From Sulfurovum sp. (GTDB lineage: Bacteria > Campylobacterota > Campylobacteria > Campylobacterales > Sulfurovaceae), in assembly GCA_026982075.1 (NCBI GenBank), contig JALSHU010000094.1, positions 1-44,190 on the forward strand: 44,190 nucleotides of DNA, given 5' to 3'. Within the stretch, counting starts at the first letter, position 1; each line of letters starts with the position of its first letter. Below, in pieces: positions 9,149 to 16,352 of this stretch. A model generated the notes under the pieces. The model saw only the letters and a program-made list of their open reading frames with translations, did not search any database and was not told the origin of the DNA. The position numbers and the translations under genes were made by a program.

Positions 9149-10330
9149 CTAAGTAAGAGATGAGGTTTGATAGAGTTCAATCAGTTTAAGATAAAACTGT
9201 TCATCACTAGGCTTTTCTAGCAGTCCAGACCCTGGCATTAATGCATAATGCATTTGTTGTAGATTCTCAAAGCGTTCAGGAAAAAGAGCTGCTAAAATAT
9301 TTGCTGAGACTTCTTTCCTAACCAAAATTACAGGGGGGATAACACCAGATTGGATCAACTGCATTATAGAGGCTGAATGGTAGTGTACGTGATGATGTTG
9401 TCCATGTGGACAGGTAGTTGTACTGACAAGTGTATTGCATATATTACAATATACATATTCATCTATAGTTTTTATTTTTATGTTAATGTTTTTACAGTGA
9501 TCAAAGACTGATGCAAGTTTATTTTTATCATAATGGAGACCAAGTCCACTGTGGCTTTTTCCAACAATCAGTTCATGGCAACCATAATTTTTTGCTAAAT
9601 TTGCATCTGAAAATATTTCATTAAATCCTGTAAAGATATAGGTATTTTCAAAAGGGATTATCAGTGTTTTGTTTTTAGGAATATACGTATCAATAAATGT
9701 TTTGAGGGCATTGTATCTTATATCATATCTTAATGCATCCATTGTAAATGGTTTACGTAAAAAGATAATGAGTAAATCTGACTCAGCGATGGTTTGTCTT
9801 ATCATCCTTTCATGTGCACGGTTTAGTGGACTCGCAGTAAGCATAATAGAAGAGACAAACTTGGCTCCAGTTGCAGCTATTATCTCATTTACACGTTTTT
9901 TATTGTCTTCGATAATAGGGTAATCTACATGATATTCCCCACACACAGCCAGTTCTCCAAGTCTGGCCAATGTATTTTTTACACCCGGATGTGAGGGATC
10001 TGTTGTACCATAAATATTTTGAAGCCGTTTTGTAAAATTGATAGGGAATGTTTCATCTACAATAATTTCACCTACCTTTCTTTTTTCACATATAAGATCT
10101 ACAGTTTCACCATGCTCTAGATTTGTAAGTACCCCGTGGTTTTTCTTTCCTTTCGGAGCCAGTACAAAAGCAAAAGGGAAAGGTACACCTTTATATACTT
10201 TTGTTTCATTGACTTCTCTGGCTTCAAGTTTGTTCATGAGCCTGTCAATAGGTGCCATGAGTCCTGCTTGAACTAAGGCCAATGTAGAAAGGGCTTCTGT
10301 ATCTATATAGAGTGATTTACGATTTTGCAT
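9149..10330 (-). CDS. Sat (ATP sulfurylase)-like protein with degenerate catalytic motifs; function unknown
   Basis: A 393-aa protein with the fold order of bacterial/archaeal sulfate adenylyltransferase: an N-terminal PUA-like part (to about 150), a nucleotidyltransferase part, then a zinc-site segment. The catalytic signature QTRNPxHRAHE is LTASPLNRAHE here (residues 164-174), so the R and N of T-R-N and the first His are lost. GRDHAG is GKSHSG (257-262), and the C-terminal SGTxxR motif reads HSASIMQ. The zinc-type CxxC (295-298) with CPH (307-309) is kept. Selective loss at the sulfate/ATP site with retained fold argues against ATP sulfurylase activity. AAGGA precedes the ATG. It is the third gene of ispDF-regulator-Sat-like-pgpA; databases probably label it sat. 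Confidence 0.75.
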   Translation of the reverse strand: MQNRKSLYIDTEALSTLALVQAGLMAPIDRLMNKLEAREVNETKVYKGVPFPFAFVLAPKGKKNHGVLTNLEHGETVDLICEKRKVGEIIVDETFPINFTKRLQNIYGTTDPSHPGVKNTLARLGELAVCGEYHVDYPIIEDNKKRVNEIIAATGAKFVSSIMLTASPLNRAHERMIRQTIAESDLLIIFLRKPFTMDALRYDIRYNALKTFIDTYIPKNKTLIIPFENTYIFTGFNEIFSDANLAKNYGCHELIVGKSHSGLGLHYDKNKLASVFDHCKNINIKIKTIDEYVYCNICNTLVSTTTCPHGQHHHVHYHSASIMQLIQSGVIPPVILVRKEVSANILAALFPERFENLQQMHYALMPGSGLLEKPSDEQFYLKLIELYQTSSLT

Positions 10331-10357
10331 TTTAAATCCTTATTGGAGAAGTATGGC

Positions 10358-11239
10358 TTATTTTTTTTTGAATAAACCATACTTTTTTCTTTTTTCCCAT
10401 AAACTTTTTCTTGAAATACCTAATTTTTTTGAGAGTTCAGTATCTGGAAATTTATATTGAAAACTGTTTACAATAAATTTAACATAGTCGTCAATGGTTA
10501 AAATTTCATTTTGGTCATAAAGCTTTGAATCGGTGTTAAGTGTAATGGTTTCAAATTCTGACTCCAATCCCGAAGTACTGCAAAGTATAAAGTCATAGTC
10601 TTTTAACAGTTCTAGTAAATATTCTTTATCTGATTTTTTAAGTGTCTGTATTTCTGTAACATAGAGTAGAGATTCGCTTGAGCTAGAGAGAATTTTTTCC
10701 TTCCATGCTTTGTCTGAAAGAGGAACAAAAGCTAAAAGTTTATTTTTTTCTTTTGCATATTCGAAAACAATTTTGTCAACCAATCTATGATAGTTTGTTT
10801 CGATGACAAGAGGTGTAAGGATCTTATCGATACGTGCATCTGTTTTGATTTCTTTGAGGAGGTTTTCCAAATACTCTTCATAGAGTATTGTACGTTTTTT
10901 AAGTTGCTGGAATTCTTGATAGTGTCCTATTTTTCGTATCAATTCCTCAATCATAAATGGTTTGACGATATAGTCTTTTGCCCCTTGTTTAAGTGGTCTA
11001 CTTACTGTATCATTGTTAATATAGTTAACCATAAGGATGATAATTTTGTCTTTACATTGTTTAATCAGTGGTTCAGTCGTTTGTCCAGGCATATTGGTAG
11101 AGAGAAGATAAACGTCTCCATTAGATTTCATTGCTTCTTTGGTTGAGCTATAGATTTCTGTTTCAAAGCTATTTTCATTTAATTTTGAAGCAATGCTTTG
11201 CGCCAAATAAAGTTCATTTTCCACAATAATAATTTTCAT
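10358..11239 (-). CDS. cemR: Atypical orphan response regulator, HP1021/CemR type
   Basis: 293 aa. The receiver domain (1-120) is degenerate: the acidic pocket is VENE, the phospho-acceptor position is Ser47 (LLSTNMPG) and the switch Thr is Asn (LMVNY), while the Lys of IVKPF is kept. It therefore probably acts without phosphorylation. A middle region of about 120 residues is followed by a C-terminal Fis-like helix-turn-helix (LSKKLGISRKSLWEKRKKYG). This matches the essential-type orphan regulator HP1021 of Helicobacter and Cj1608/CemR of Campylobacter, which as known from those genera controls energy and metabolic genes. Two cysteines (KQC, ILCSTS) could be redox-sensing. ATGA overlap with ispDF. 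No histidine kinase gene is nearby. Confidence 0.82.
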   Translation of the reverse strand: MKIIIVENELYLAQSIASKLNENSFETEIYSSTKEAMKSNGDVYLLSTNMPGQTTEPLIKQCKDKIIILMVNYINNDTVSRPLKQGAKDYIVKPFMIEELIRKIGHYQEFQQLKKRTILYEEYLENLLKEIKTDARIDKILTPLVIETNYHRLVDKIVFEYAKEKNKLLAFVPLSDKAWKEKILSSSSESLLYVTEIQTLKKSDKEYLLELLKDYDFILCSTSGLESEFETITLNTDSKLYDQNEILTIDDYVKFIVNSFQYKFPDTELSKKLGISRKSLWEKRKKYGLFKKK

Positions 11240-12357
11240 AATTTTTTCCAGTTCATATAATGTAAATTTGCAACTGCATGTACAGTCACACCTTCTTTTC
11301 GTCCTACAAAACCAAGCTTTTCTGCCGTAGTTGCTTTAATATTCACATGGTTTTTTCGTATACCCAATAAGTCAGCGAGGGTTGTCCTCATCTTGGACTT
11401 ATAGGGTAAAATTTTTGGGCTCTCCGCCATGATAGTAAGATCAATATTGTTGATAACATACCCAAAGGATTGAATACGTTTTACAGTATCACCCAAGAGT
11501 ACTTTCGAATCAGCTCCTGAATACAGCTGTTCTGTGTCAGGGTAAAGTTCGCCTATATCACCCATACCTGCTGCACCTAAAAGAGCATCTATAAGTGCAT
11601 GGATAGCGACATCCCCGTCACTATGGGCTTTAAAACCATAGTCCACATCTATAGGCACACCACAGAGAAACATTTCCTTCTTATCCTCAAAAGGATGGAT
11701 ATCTATGCCAAAACCAGTGAGTGTTTTGTTAGATGGAGCATGGAGACATGTTACTTTTTGTAGGTCTTCAAGGGTGGTGATTTTATGTGCTTTTGTTGAG
11801 CCTTCCACGAAGTGTATTCTCTCGCCAAGAGAGGCAATAGCAGAAGAGTCATCAGTAAATAGTGTTTCAGTTTGTAATGCTTTTTGAAGAAGTTTTGTAC
11901 GGGAGAGTTGAGGTGTCTGTATCATTTTGACTTTTTCTCTGTCTATGGGTTGGTTGTCAAGGTAGAGTGTATCGGTTACAGGTAGTATGGGGACAACACA
12001 TGAAGCTTTTTCTTTAGCATCCAAGATACGTTGTATCATATCTGAAGGCACACAGCATCTTGCGATATCAGATACTAGTACGTACTCAGAAGTCACGTAT
12101 GCAAGTGCATTTGTGAGAGAAGCTTGTCTACTGTTACCACCCTGCACATAAGTATACTCAGCAAAGTGTTTCATCGCAGTGATTTCTTCTTGTGTAGAAA
12201 CGATGATAATATCATCAAAAGAACTGATACTTTCGAAGCGTTCTGCCACATAGAGCCACAAAGGGGTATCATCGGTATAAATCCACTGTTTTTTAACATC
12301 AGCAGTAAAGCGAGATGAGCTTCCGGCACCTAAAAGTATTAATGTAGTGTTAGACAA
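11236..12357 (-). CDS. ispDF: Bifunctional MEP-pathway enzyme IspD/IspF
   Basis: 373 aa, a fusion of two enzymes of isoprenoid precursor synthesis. Residues 1 to about 205 are IspD (CDP-ME synthesis), with the nucleotide-binding LLGAGSSSRF and a Lys shortly after, and GGNSRQASLTNAL. Residues about 213-373 are IspF (MEcPP synthesis), with GFGIDIHPF and HSDGDVAIHALIDALLGAA, which carry the metal-binding Asp/His, and IKATTAEKLGFVGRKEG near the end. IspE, which acts between the two, is absent here. The fusion is typical of Campylobacterota and alphaproteobacteria. First gene of its minus-strand operon. Confidence 0.95.
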   Translation of the reverse strand: MSNTTLILLGAGSSSRFTADVKKQWIYTDDTPLWLYVAERFESISSFDDIIIVSTQEEITAMKHFAEYTYVQGGNSRQASLTNALAYVTSEYVLVSDIARCCVPSDMIQRILDAKEKASCVVPILPVTDTLYLDNQPIDREKVKMIQTPQLSRTKLLQKALQTETLFTDDSSAIASLGERIHFVEGSTKAHKITTLEDLQKVTCLHAPSNKTLTGFGIDIHPFEDKKEMFLCGVPIDVDYGFKAHSDGDVAIHALIDALLGAAGMGDIGELYPDTEQLYSGADSKVLLGDTVKRIQSFGYVINNIDLTIMAESPKILPYKSKMRTTLADLLGIRKNHVNIKATTAEKLGFVGRKEGVTVHAVANLHYMNWKKL

Positions 12358-12401
12358 AAATATTCCTAATTATTATCTCTATATGTATCAAATAGTAACG
12401 C

Positions 12402-12407
12402 ATTATA
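12402..12407 (-). promoter_or_regulatory. -10 element (TATAAT) for the ispDF operon
   Basis: On the minus strand the sequence reads GTGTATAATGCG, a consensus -10 about 45 bp before the ispDF start. No clear -35 is seen. Confidence 0.4.
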
Positions 12408-12430
12408 CACAGGTATAGCTTTATACTTTC

Positions 12431-12447
12431 TTTTGTCTCAGACAAAA
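12431..12447. promoter_or_regulatory. Palindrome TTTTGTCT-C-AGACAAAA, candidate operator
   Basis: A perfect 8+8 bp dyad with a one-base centre, between the divergent ispDF and mrp genes. It sits in the -35 zone of the ispDF promoter and upstream of mrp. The binding protein is unknown. Confidence 0.45.
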
Positions 12448-12544
12448 TTTATCTTAAACTAGTGAGATATAGACGTATCTTTCAATCTAATTTAAGATTT
12501 AGGTGGTATAACTCCTTATGAACAATTACGAAAATAGGAATTAA

Positions 12545-13759
12545 ATGATGACAGAAGAAAATGTATTAGAAGCATTAAAGAATGTAATTTATCCAGGATT
12601 TACGAAAGATATTGTAACTTTTGGATTTGTAAAAGATATTGTTGTTGAAGAGAAGACTGTAGGAATTATGTTAGATATAACATCATCAGCAGAAGAACTA
12701 CACGAAGAACTTAAAACCAAAGCAACTGAAGCACTCAAAAAAGCAGGTTTTGAAGAAATTCATGTCAATATTACAGCACCTCAAGCACCAAAACAGATGT
12801 CTAATTCTGTAAGTGGTAAAAATATTGCTCCACATATCAAAAACTTTGTGATGGTAAGTTCAGGTAAAGGTGGTGTTGGTAAATCTACTACTTCAGTGAA
12901 CTTGGCTATTGCTCTTGCAATGCAAGGTAAAAAAGTAGGTCTTCTTGATGCAGATATCTATGGACCAAATATTCCACGAATGATGGGAGTAGATGGACAA
13001 AAACCAGAAATAGAAGGGAATAAGCTTCAGCCACTTAAGGCCTATGGTGTTGAAATTATGTCTATGGGTTCTATTATGGAAGAGGGTGTTGCACTTATCT
13101 GGAGAGGTTCTATGATTATGAAAGCCATTGAGCAGTTCTTAAGAGATATTTTATGGTCTGAACTAGATGTACTTGTTATTGATATGCCTCCAGGAACTGG
13201 TGATGCACAGCTTTCACTCGCACAATCTGTACCTATTACTGCAGGTATTACGGTGACCACACCTCAAGAAGTCTCTTTAGATGATTCTAGACGTTCACTG
13301 AATATGTTTAAAAAACTTGATATTCCAACTGCGGGTATTATAGAAAATATGTCAGGATTTATTTGTCCTTCATGTGATGAAGAGTCAGATATATTTGGTA
13401 TGGGTACAAGTGCTGCAGTTGCAAAAGAATTTGAAACTGAACTTATGACACGCATACCAATAGAGCCAGCTATTAGAATAGGTGGAGACACAGGTATGCC
13501 CGTAGCCTACCATAAACCAGACTCTGAGACAGGTAAACGTTATCAAGAAGCTGCAACTAAACTATGGGAATTTATAGACAAAGTAAATGCTGAAGGTGGA
13601 GCAGATAACTCAGGTGTTCAACCTACAACCCCTCCTGGTGTTTCTGCATGTAGTACAGGTGGAGCAGCAGCGACTCCTGCAAAAGAAGTACCAGAAACAA
13701 AGGCACCTGCTAAAGCAGCAGAGGGCGAAAGCTGTGGTACAGGCTGCGGCTGCCACTAA
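12545..13759 (+). CDS. mrp: Mrp/NBP35-type Fe-S cluster carrier ATPase with Cys-rich C-terminal tail
   Basis: 404 aa. The N-terminal ~90 residues are a MIP18/DUF59-like domain. The P-loop ATPase core follows: SSGKGGVGKST (deviant Walker A), DADIYGPNIPRMMG, and VIDMPPGTGDAQL. The bridging cluster motif is CPSC (Cys274, Cys277). It acts as a scaffold or carrier of [4Fe-4S] clusters in the cytoplasm. The family normally ends near residue 365; here a Pro/Ala-rich linker leads to SACSTGG and a terminal ESCGTGCGCH, an extra C-x3-C-x-C. Start: ATG at 12545 or 12548; AGGAA fits 12548 better. It sits divergent from ispDF, as mrp does in Campylobacter. Confidence 0.92.
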   Translation: MMTEENVLEALKNVIYPGFTKDIVTFGFVKDIVVEEKTVGIMLDITSSAEELHEELKTKATEALKKAGFEEIHVNITAPQAPKQMSNSVSGKNIAPHIKNFVMVSSGKGGVGKSTTSVNLAIALAMQGKKVGLLDADIYGPNIPRMMGVDGQKPEIEGNKLQPLKAYGVEIMSMGSIMEEGVALIWRGSMIMKAIEQFLRDILWSELDVLVIDMPPGTGDAQLSLAQSVPITAGITVTTPQEVSLDDSRRSLNMFKKLDIPTAGIIENMSGFICPSCDEESDIFGMGTSAAVAKEFETELMTRIPIEPAIRIGGDTGMPVAYHKPDSETGKRYQEAATKLWEFIDKVNAEGGADNSGVQPTTPPGVSACSTGGAAATPAKEVPETKAPAKAAEGESCGTGCGCH

Positions 13760-14207
13760 ATCACCTCATTTCACTATTTATTTGACCAAATTGCTTTATT
13801 GTGTTTGGTCATGCCTGGCACTAAATGCCAATACCCCGTTGCTAAAGTGTAAGAGGGGGTATAAGATACTATCCTTACACTCCCTTTCTCCACTCACACA
13901 ATCCGATTACATCTACAGTAAACCCAGAAGATTTAGAATTTCCACATGATTTGATGCCATCTTCTCTTGAAGGTGGTATATTTCTCAGTAAGGTACAGCA
14001 TGTACGTTCCTTCGTTATCTACCACCCTTCAAAACAAACCTAAGAATCATGAAAGTAAAACTTTCTATGTTTCTTCCTTCACTTTATATATTGCATAGAA
14101 ATCTCAATGGCTAGAATACTTGATTAATTATCCCAAAATAAGAGAAAAATATTACTATAGATACTTCAATTTTTACTAAACAATACTTTTTTAAAATATA
14201 ATAATAG
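13760..14207. other. Gene-free, strongly structured intergenic stretch
   Basis: No convincing gene in 448 bases. Several inverted repeats are visible: TGACCAAA/TTTGGTCA (13783-13811), TGGCA/TGCCA (13816-13830), ATACCCC/GGGGTAT (13831-13862), AGTGTAAG/CTTACACT (13846-13881, mutually exclusive with the previous one), an interrupted long hairpin TTGAAG-GTGGTA/TACCAC-c-CTTCAA (13967-14032) with an inner stem, and GAAAGT-aaa-ACTTTC (14051-14065). The first may end mrp transcription, but none has a clean U-tract. It could hold a small RNA, an intergenic repeat or a decayed element; see findings. Confidence 0.5.
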
Positions 14208-14225
14208 GTAAATCTATAGATTTAC
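14208..14225. promoter_or_regulatory. Perfect 18-bp palindrome GTAAATCTATAGATTTAC, candidate operator of the sulfate operon
   Basis: The 18 bases equal their own reverse complement. They abut the -35 hexamer of the sulfate-assimilation promoter, which fits an activator site or a repressor that blocks polymerase. I cannot name the regulator. Confidence 0.65.
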
Positions 14226-14254
14226 TTGACATTAATATTTTATTTTACTATACT
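14226..14254 (+). promoter_or_regulatory. Near-consensus sigma-70 promoter of the sulfate assimilation operon
   Basis: TTGACA (14226-14231), a 17-bp spacer, and TATACT (14249-14254). This is the strongest -35/-10 pair I see in the window. Transcription would start near 14261, about 46 bases before the first small gene. Confidence 0.75.
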
Positions 14255-14306
14255 TGCACCAATCAAAGCATTTAGAGACTTTGAAATAAAACAATGGAGA
14301 GTATGT

Positions 14307-14453
14307 ATGAGATACAAAGCAAACGAAACAAAAAAAAGACCTATAGAAGCTCCATTGATGATGCGCAGAGTTATATTTTACATAAAAAACCGAGTCAAGG
14401 TTTTCGTTTCATGGATTGAAAATCGTTTAAACATTGAAATTAGATCGTTATAG
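14307..14453 (+). CDS. Small basic protein of unknown function, first gene of the sulfate operon
   Basis: 48 aa. The ORF track starts at 14226, but that TTG lies inside the -35 box, so it cannot be the start. ATG 14307 has GGAGA 6 nt upstream and lies downstream of the predicted transcription start. The protein is strongly basic (many Lys/Arg) with an amphipathic or weakly hydrophobic helix (VIFYIKNRVKVFVSWIENRL) that could lie on a membrane surface. It is followed within 20 bp by the DUF2061 membrane protein. I do not recognise the family. It could be a small membrane-associated subunit, or a leader peptide whose translation senses something, but neither is shown. Confidence 0.5.
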   Translation: MRYKANETKKRPIEAPLMMRRVIFYIKNRVKVFVSWIENRLNIEIRSL

Positions 14454-14470
14454 GAGAAAGGATAATTGAC

Positions 14471-14701
14471 ATGCATGAAAAAGCGTATAGATCGATAGTC
14501 AAAACAATCTCTTGGAGAGCGCTAGGAACATTGGATACGATTGTTATTTCTTATCTTATCACTGGCAGTTTAGTTATGGCTGCTTCTATCGGTTCTATTG
14601 AGTTGGTTACTAAAATGATCTTATATTATTACCATGAAAGAGCATGGAATAAAATCAACTTAGGTAGGTATGAACCAACCAAAGATGATTATGTGATTTA
14701 G
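14471..14701 (+). CDS. DUF2061 small membrane protein
   Basis: 76 aa with the DUF2061 hallmarks: an N-terminal RSIVKTISWRALGTLDT, then two hydrophobic segments (TIVISYLITGSLVMAASIG and SIELVTKMILYYYHERAW) and a conserved ending ERAWNKI. GGAGAAAGGA precedes the ATG. DUF2061 proteins are often found next to or fused with cys genes. The position between the promoter and cysH supports a role in sulfate assimilation, perhaps at the membrane, for example in sulfate or sulfite handling. No separate sulfate permease is encoded here, so transport is a tempting guess, but 76 aa with two helices is small for that. Confidence 0.8.
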   Translation: MHEKAYRSIVKTISWRALGTLDTIVISYLITGSLVMAASIGSIELVTKMILYYYHERAWNKINLGRYEPTKDDYVI

Positions 14702-14710
14702 GAGAGAAAG

Positions 14711-15412
14711 ATGCAAGTACTGATAGATAGTATTAACAAGTCGCTTCAAAATGCAACTGCGCGAGAAGTACTGGAGTATTTTTTAAAGAGGTATAACAAT
14801 AAAGTATCTCTTTCATCAAGTTTTGGTGCAGAAGATCAGGTTTTAGCCGATTTAATGCTCAGTATTGATAAGAAGGCTCAGATATTTACACTGGATACGG
14901 GGCGTTTACATCCAGAAACCTATGATGTTATGGATGCAACAAATTTAAAATATAACATTAAGGTAGATGTCTATTTCCCAAGGACCCAGAGCGTTGAGGA
15001 ACTTTATCAAACACAGGGGATTAACGGGCACTATGAAAGTGTGGAGAAAAGAAAAAATTGTTGTTTTATACGAAAAATTGAACCTTTACAACGGGCATTA
15101 GCGGATGTTGAAGTATGGGTAACAGGACTTAGAAGTGAACAAAGTGTTACGAGAACACAGATGCCTTTGGTGGAGTATGATGAGAATTTTAAAGTAATTA
15201 AAGTCAATCCTCTCATACATTGGAGTGAAGAAGATGTTTGGGATTACATTAAAAAACATCATGTGCCTTATAACAAATTACATGACCTTGGTTTCCCAAG
15301 TATTGGGTGTGCACCCTGTACAAGAGCTGTAAAAGAGGGTGAAGATGTGAGATCTGGTAGATGGTGGTGGGAAAATCCCGAACATAAAGAGTGTGGTTTA
15401 CACAAGCAATAG
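14711..15412 (+). CDS. cysH: Adenylyl-sulfate (APS) reductase, CysH family with Fe-S motif
   Basis: 233 aa. It reduces APS to sulfite with thioredoxin as donor. The PP-loop-like SSSFGAEDQVL and TLDTGRLHPETYD are present, and VTGLRSEQSVTR binds nucleotide. The double-Cys plus CxxC set (Cys117-Cys118 and Cys200, Cys203) that binds the [4Fe-4S] cluster of APS-type reductases is complete, and the C-terminal KECGLH holds the redox Cys. Because this type takes APS, no CysC kinase is needed, and none is in the operon. AGGAGA precedes the ATG. Third gene of the operon and 12 bp from cysD. Confidence 0.93.
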   Translation: MQVLIDSINKSLQNATAREVLEYFLKRYNNKVSLSSSFGAEDQVLADLMLSIDKKAQIFTLDTGRLHPETYDVMDATNLKYNIKVDVYFPRTQSVEELYQTQGINGHYESVEKRKNCCFIRKIEPLQRALADVEVWVTGLRSEQSVTRTQMPLVEYDENFKVIKVNPLIHWSEEDVWDYIKKHHVPYNKLHDLGFPSIGCAPCTRAVKEGEDVRSGRWWWENPEHKECGLHKQ

Positions 15413-15424
15413 TAGGAGCAAAAT

Positions 15425-16351
15425 ATGACGAAAAAAGAACCAATAAGTACAGAACGACTAACCCATTTAAGACAGCTTGAAGCTGAGTCCATACACATCA
15501 TGAGAGAAGTGATAGCAGAGTTTGACAACCCTGTGATGATGTATTCTGTAGGTAAGGATTCTGCTGTGATGTTGCATCTTGCGCTTAAAGCATTTGCACC
15601 AGCAAAACTACCTTTTCCTTTGTTACATGTAGATACTACATGGAAATTTAAAGAGATGATTGCGTTTAGAGATCAGCGTGCCAAAGAAGAAGGTTTTGAA
15701 CTTTTGGTACATACCAACCCAGAAGGTCTTGCACAAAATGTTGGGCCATTTACACATGGTTCAGCTGTGCATACAGATATTATGAAGACGCAAGCGCTTA
15801 AACAAGCACTCAATAAATATAAGTTTGATGCCGTGTTTGGTGGTGCCAGACGTGATGAAGAGAAGTCTAGAGCTAAGGAGAGGATTTACTCTTTTAGAGA
15901 TAAAAATCATAGATGGGACCCTAAAAGTCAAAGACCAGAATTATGGAATGTCTACAATGCAAGAGTGCATAAAGGAGAGTCTATTCGGGTTTTTCCTATC
16001 TCAAACTGGACAGAACTTGATGTGTGGCAGTATATTTACCTTGAAGGTATACCTATTGTGCCACTCTATTTTGCAGCCAAGCGTCCTGTAGTAGAGTATG
16101 AGGGAACAAAGATTATGGTAGATGATGAGAGAATGCCTAAAGCGTTAAGAGAAAAAGCCAAATTAGAAACTGTACGGTTTAGGACACTAGGATGTTATCC
16201 ACTCACAGGTGCAGTAGAGTCAACAGCTACGACATTACCTGAAGTGATTCAGGAGATGCTCTTGACTAAAACTAGCGAGAGAGAAGGAAGGGTCATAGAC
16301 AATGACTCAGCAGGATCAATGGAAAAGAAAAAAATAGAGGGGTACTTTTAG
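15425..16351 (+). CDS. cysD: Sulfate adenylyltransferase subunit 2 (small, PP-loop)
   Basis: 308 aa. It is the catalytic subunit of the heterodimeric assimilatory ATP sulfurylase, forming APS from sulfate and ATP. The PP-loop signature [18 protein letters not shown] lies near residue 40, [15 protein letters not shown] near residue 140, and [15 protein letters not shown] and [14 protein letters not shown] follow. Length matches the family. It is separated by only one base from cysN, the GTPase partner; AGGAGCAAAAT precedes the ATG. It is unrelated in fold to the Sat-like protein at 9149-10330, so the cell has its own true ATP sulfurylase. Confidence 0.96.
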   Translation: MTKKEPISTERLTHLRQLEAESIHIMREVIAEFDNPVMMYSVGKDSAVMLHLALKAFAPAKLPFPLLHVDTTWKFKEMIAFRDQRAKEEGFELLVHTNPEGLAQNVGPFTHGSAVHTDIMKTQALKQALNKYKFDAVFGGARRDEEKSRAKERIYSFRDKNHRWDPKSQRPELWNVYNARVHKGESIRVFPISNWTELDVWQYIYLEGIPIVPLYFAAKRPVVEYEGTKIMVDDERMPKALREKAKLETVRFRTLGCYPLTGAVESTATTLPEVIQEMLLTKTSEREGRVIDNDSAGSMEKKKIEGYF

Positions 16352-16352
16352 G

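Noticed and set aside
9149-10330. Active dissimilatory or reverse-acting ATP sulfurylase for sulfur oxidation
   Set aside because: Essential catalytic motifs are replaced, and no aprAB or other sulfite-oxidation genes are nearby.
13774-13893. 39-codon minus-strand frame through the hairpins (GTG start)
   Set aside because: Open frame across inverted repeats with no ribosome-binding site; more likely structured noncoding DNA.
13587-13949. 120-aa ORF overlapping the mrp tail in another frame
   Set aside because: Frame-shifted reading of the mrp linker that runs into the gene-free region; Gln/Leu-rich without motif. The mrp frame itself ends cleanly in a Cys motif.
14226-14306. N-terminal extension of the small sulfate-operon ORF from TTG 14226
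   Set aside because: The extension covers the -35 and -10 boxes of the promoter; ATG 14307 has a good ribosome-binding site.
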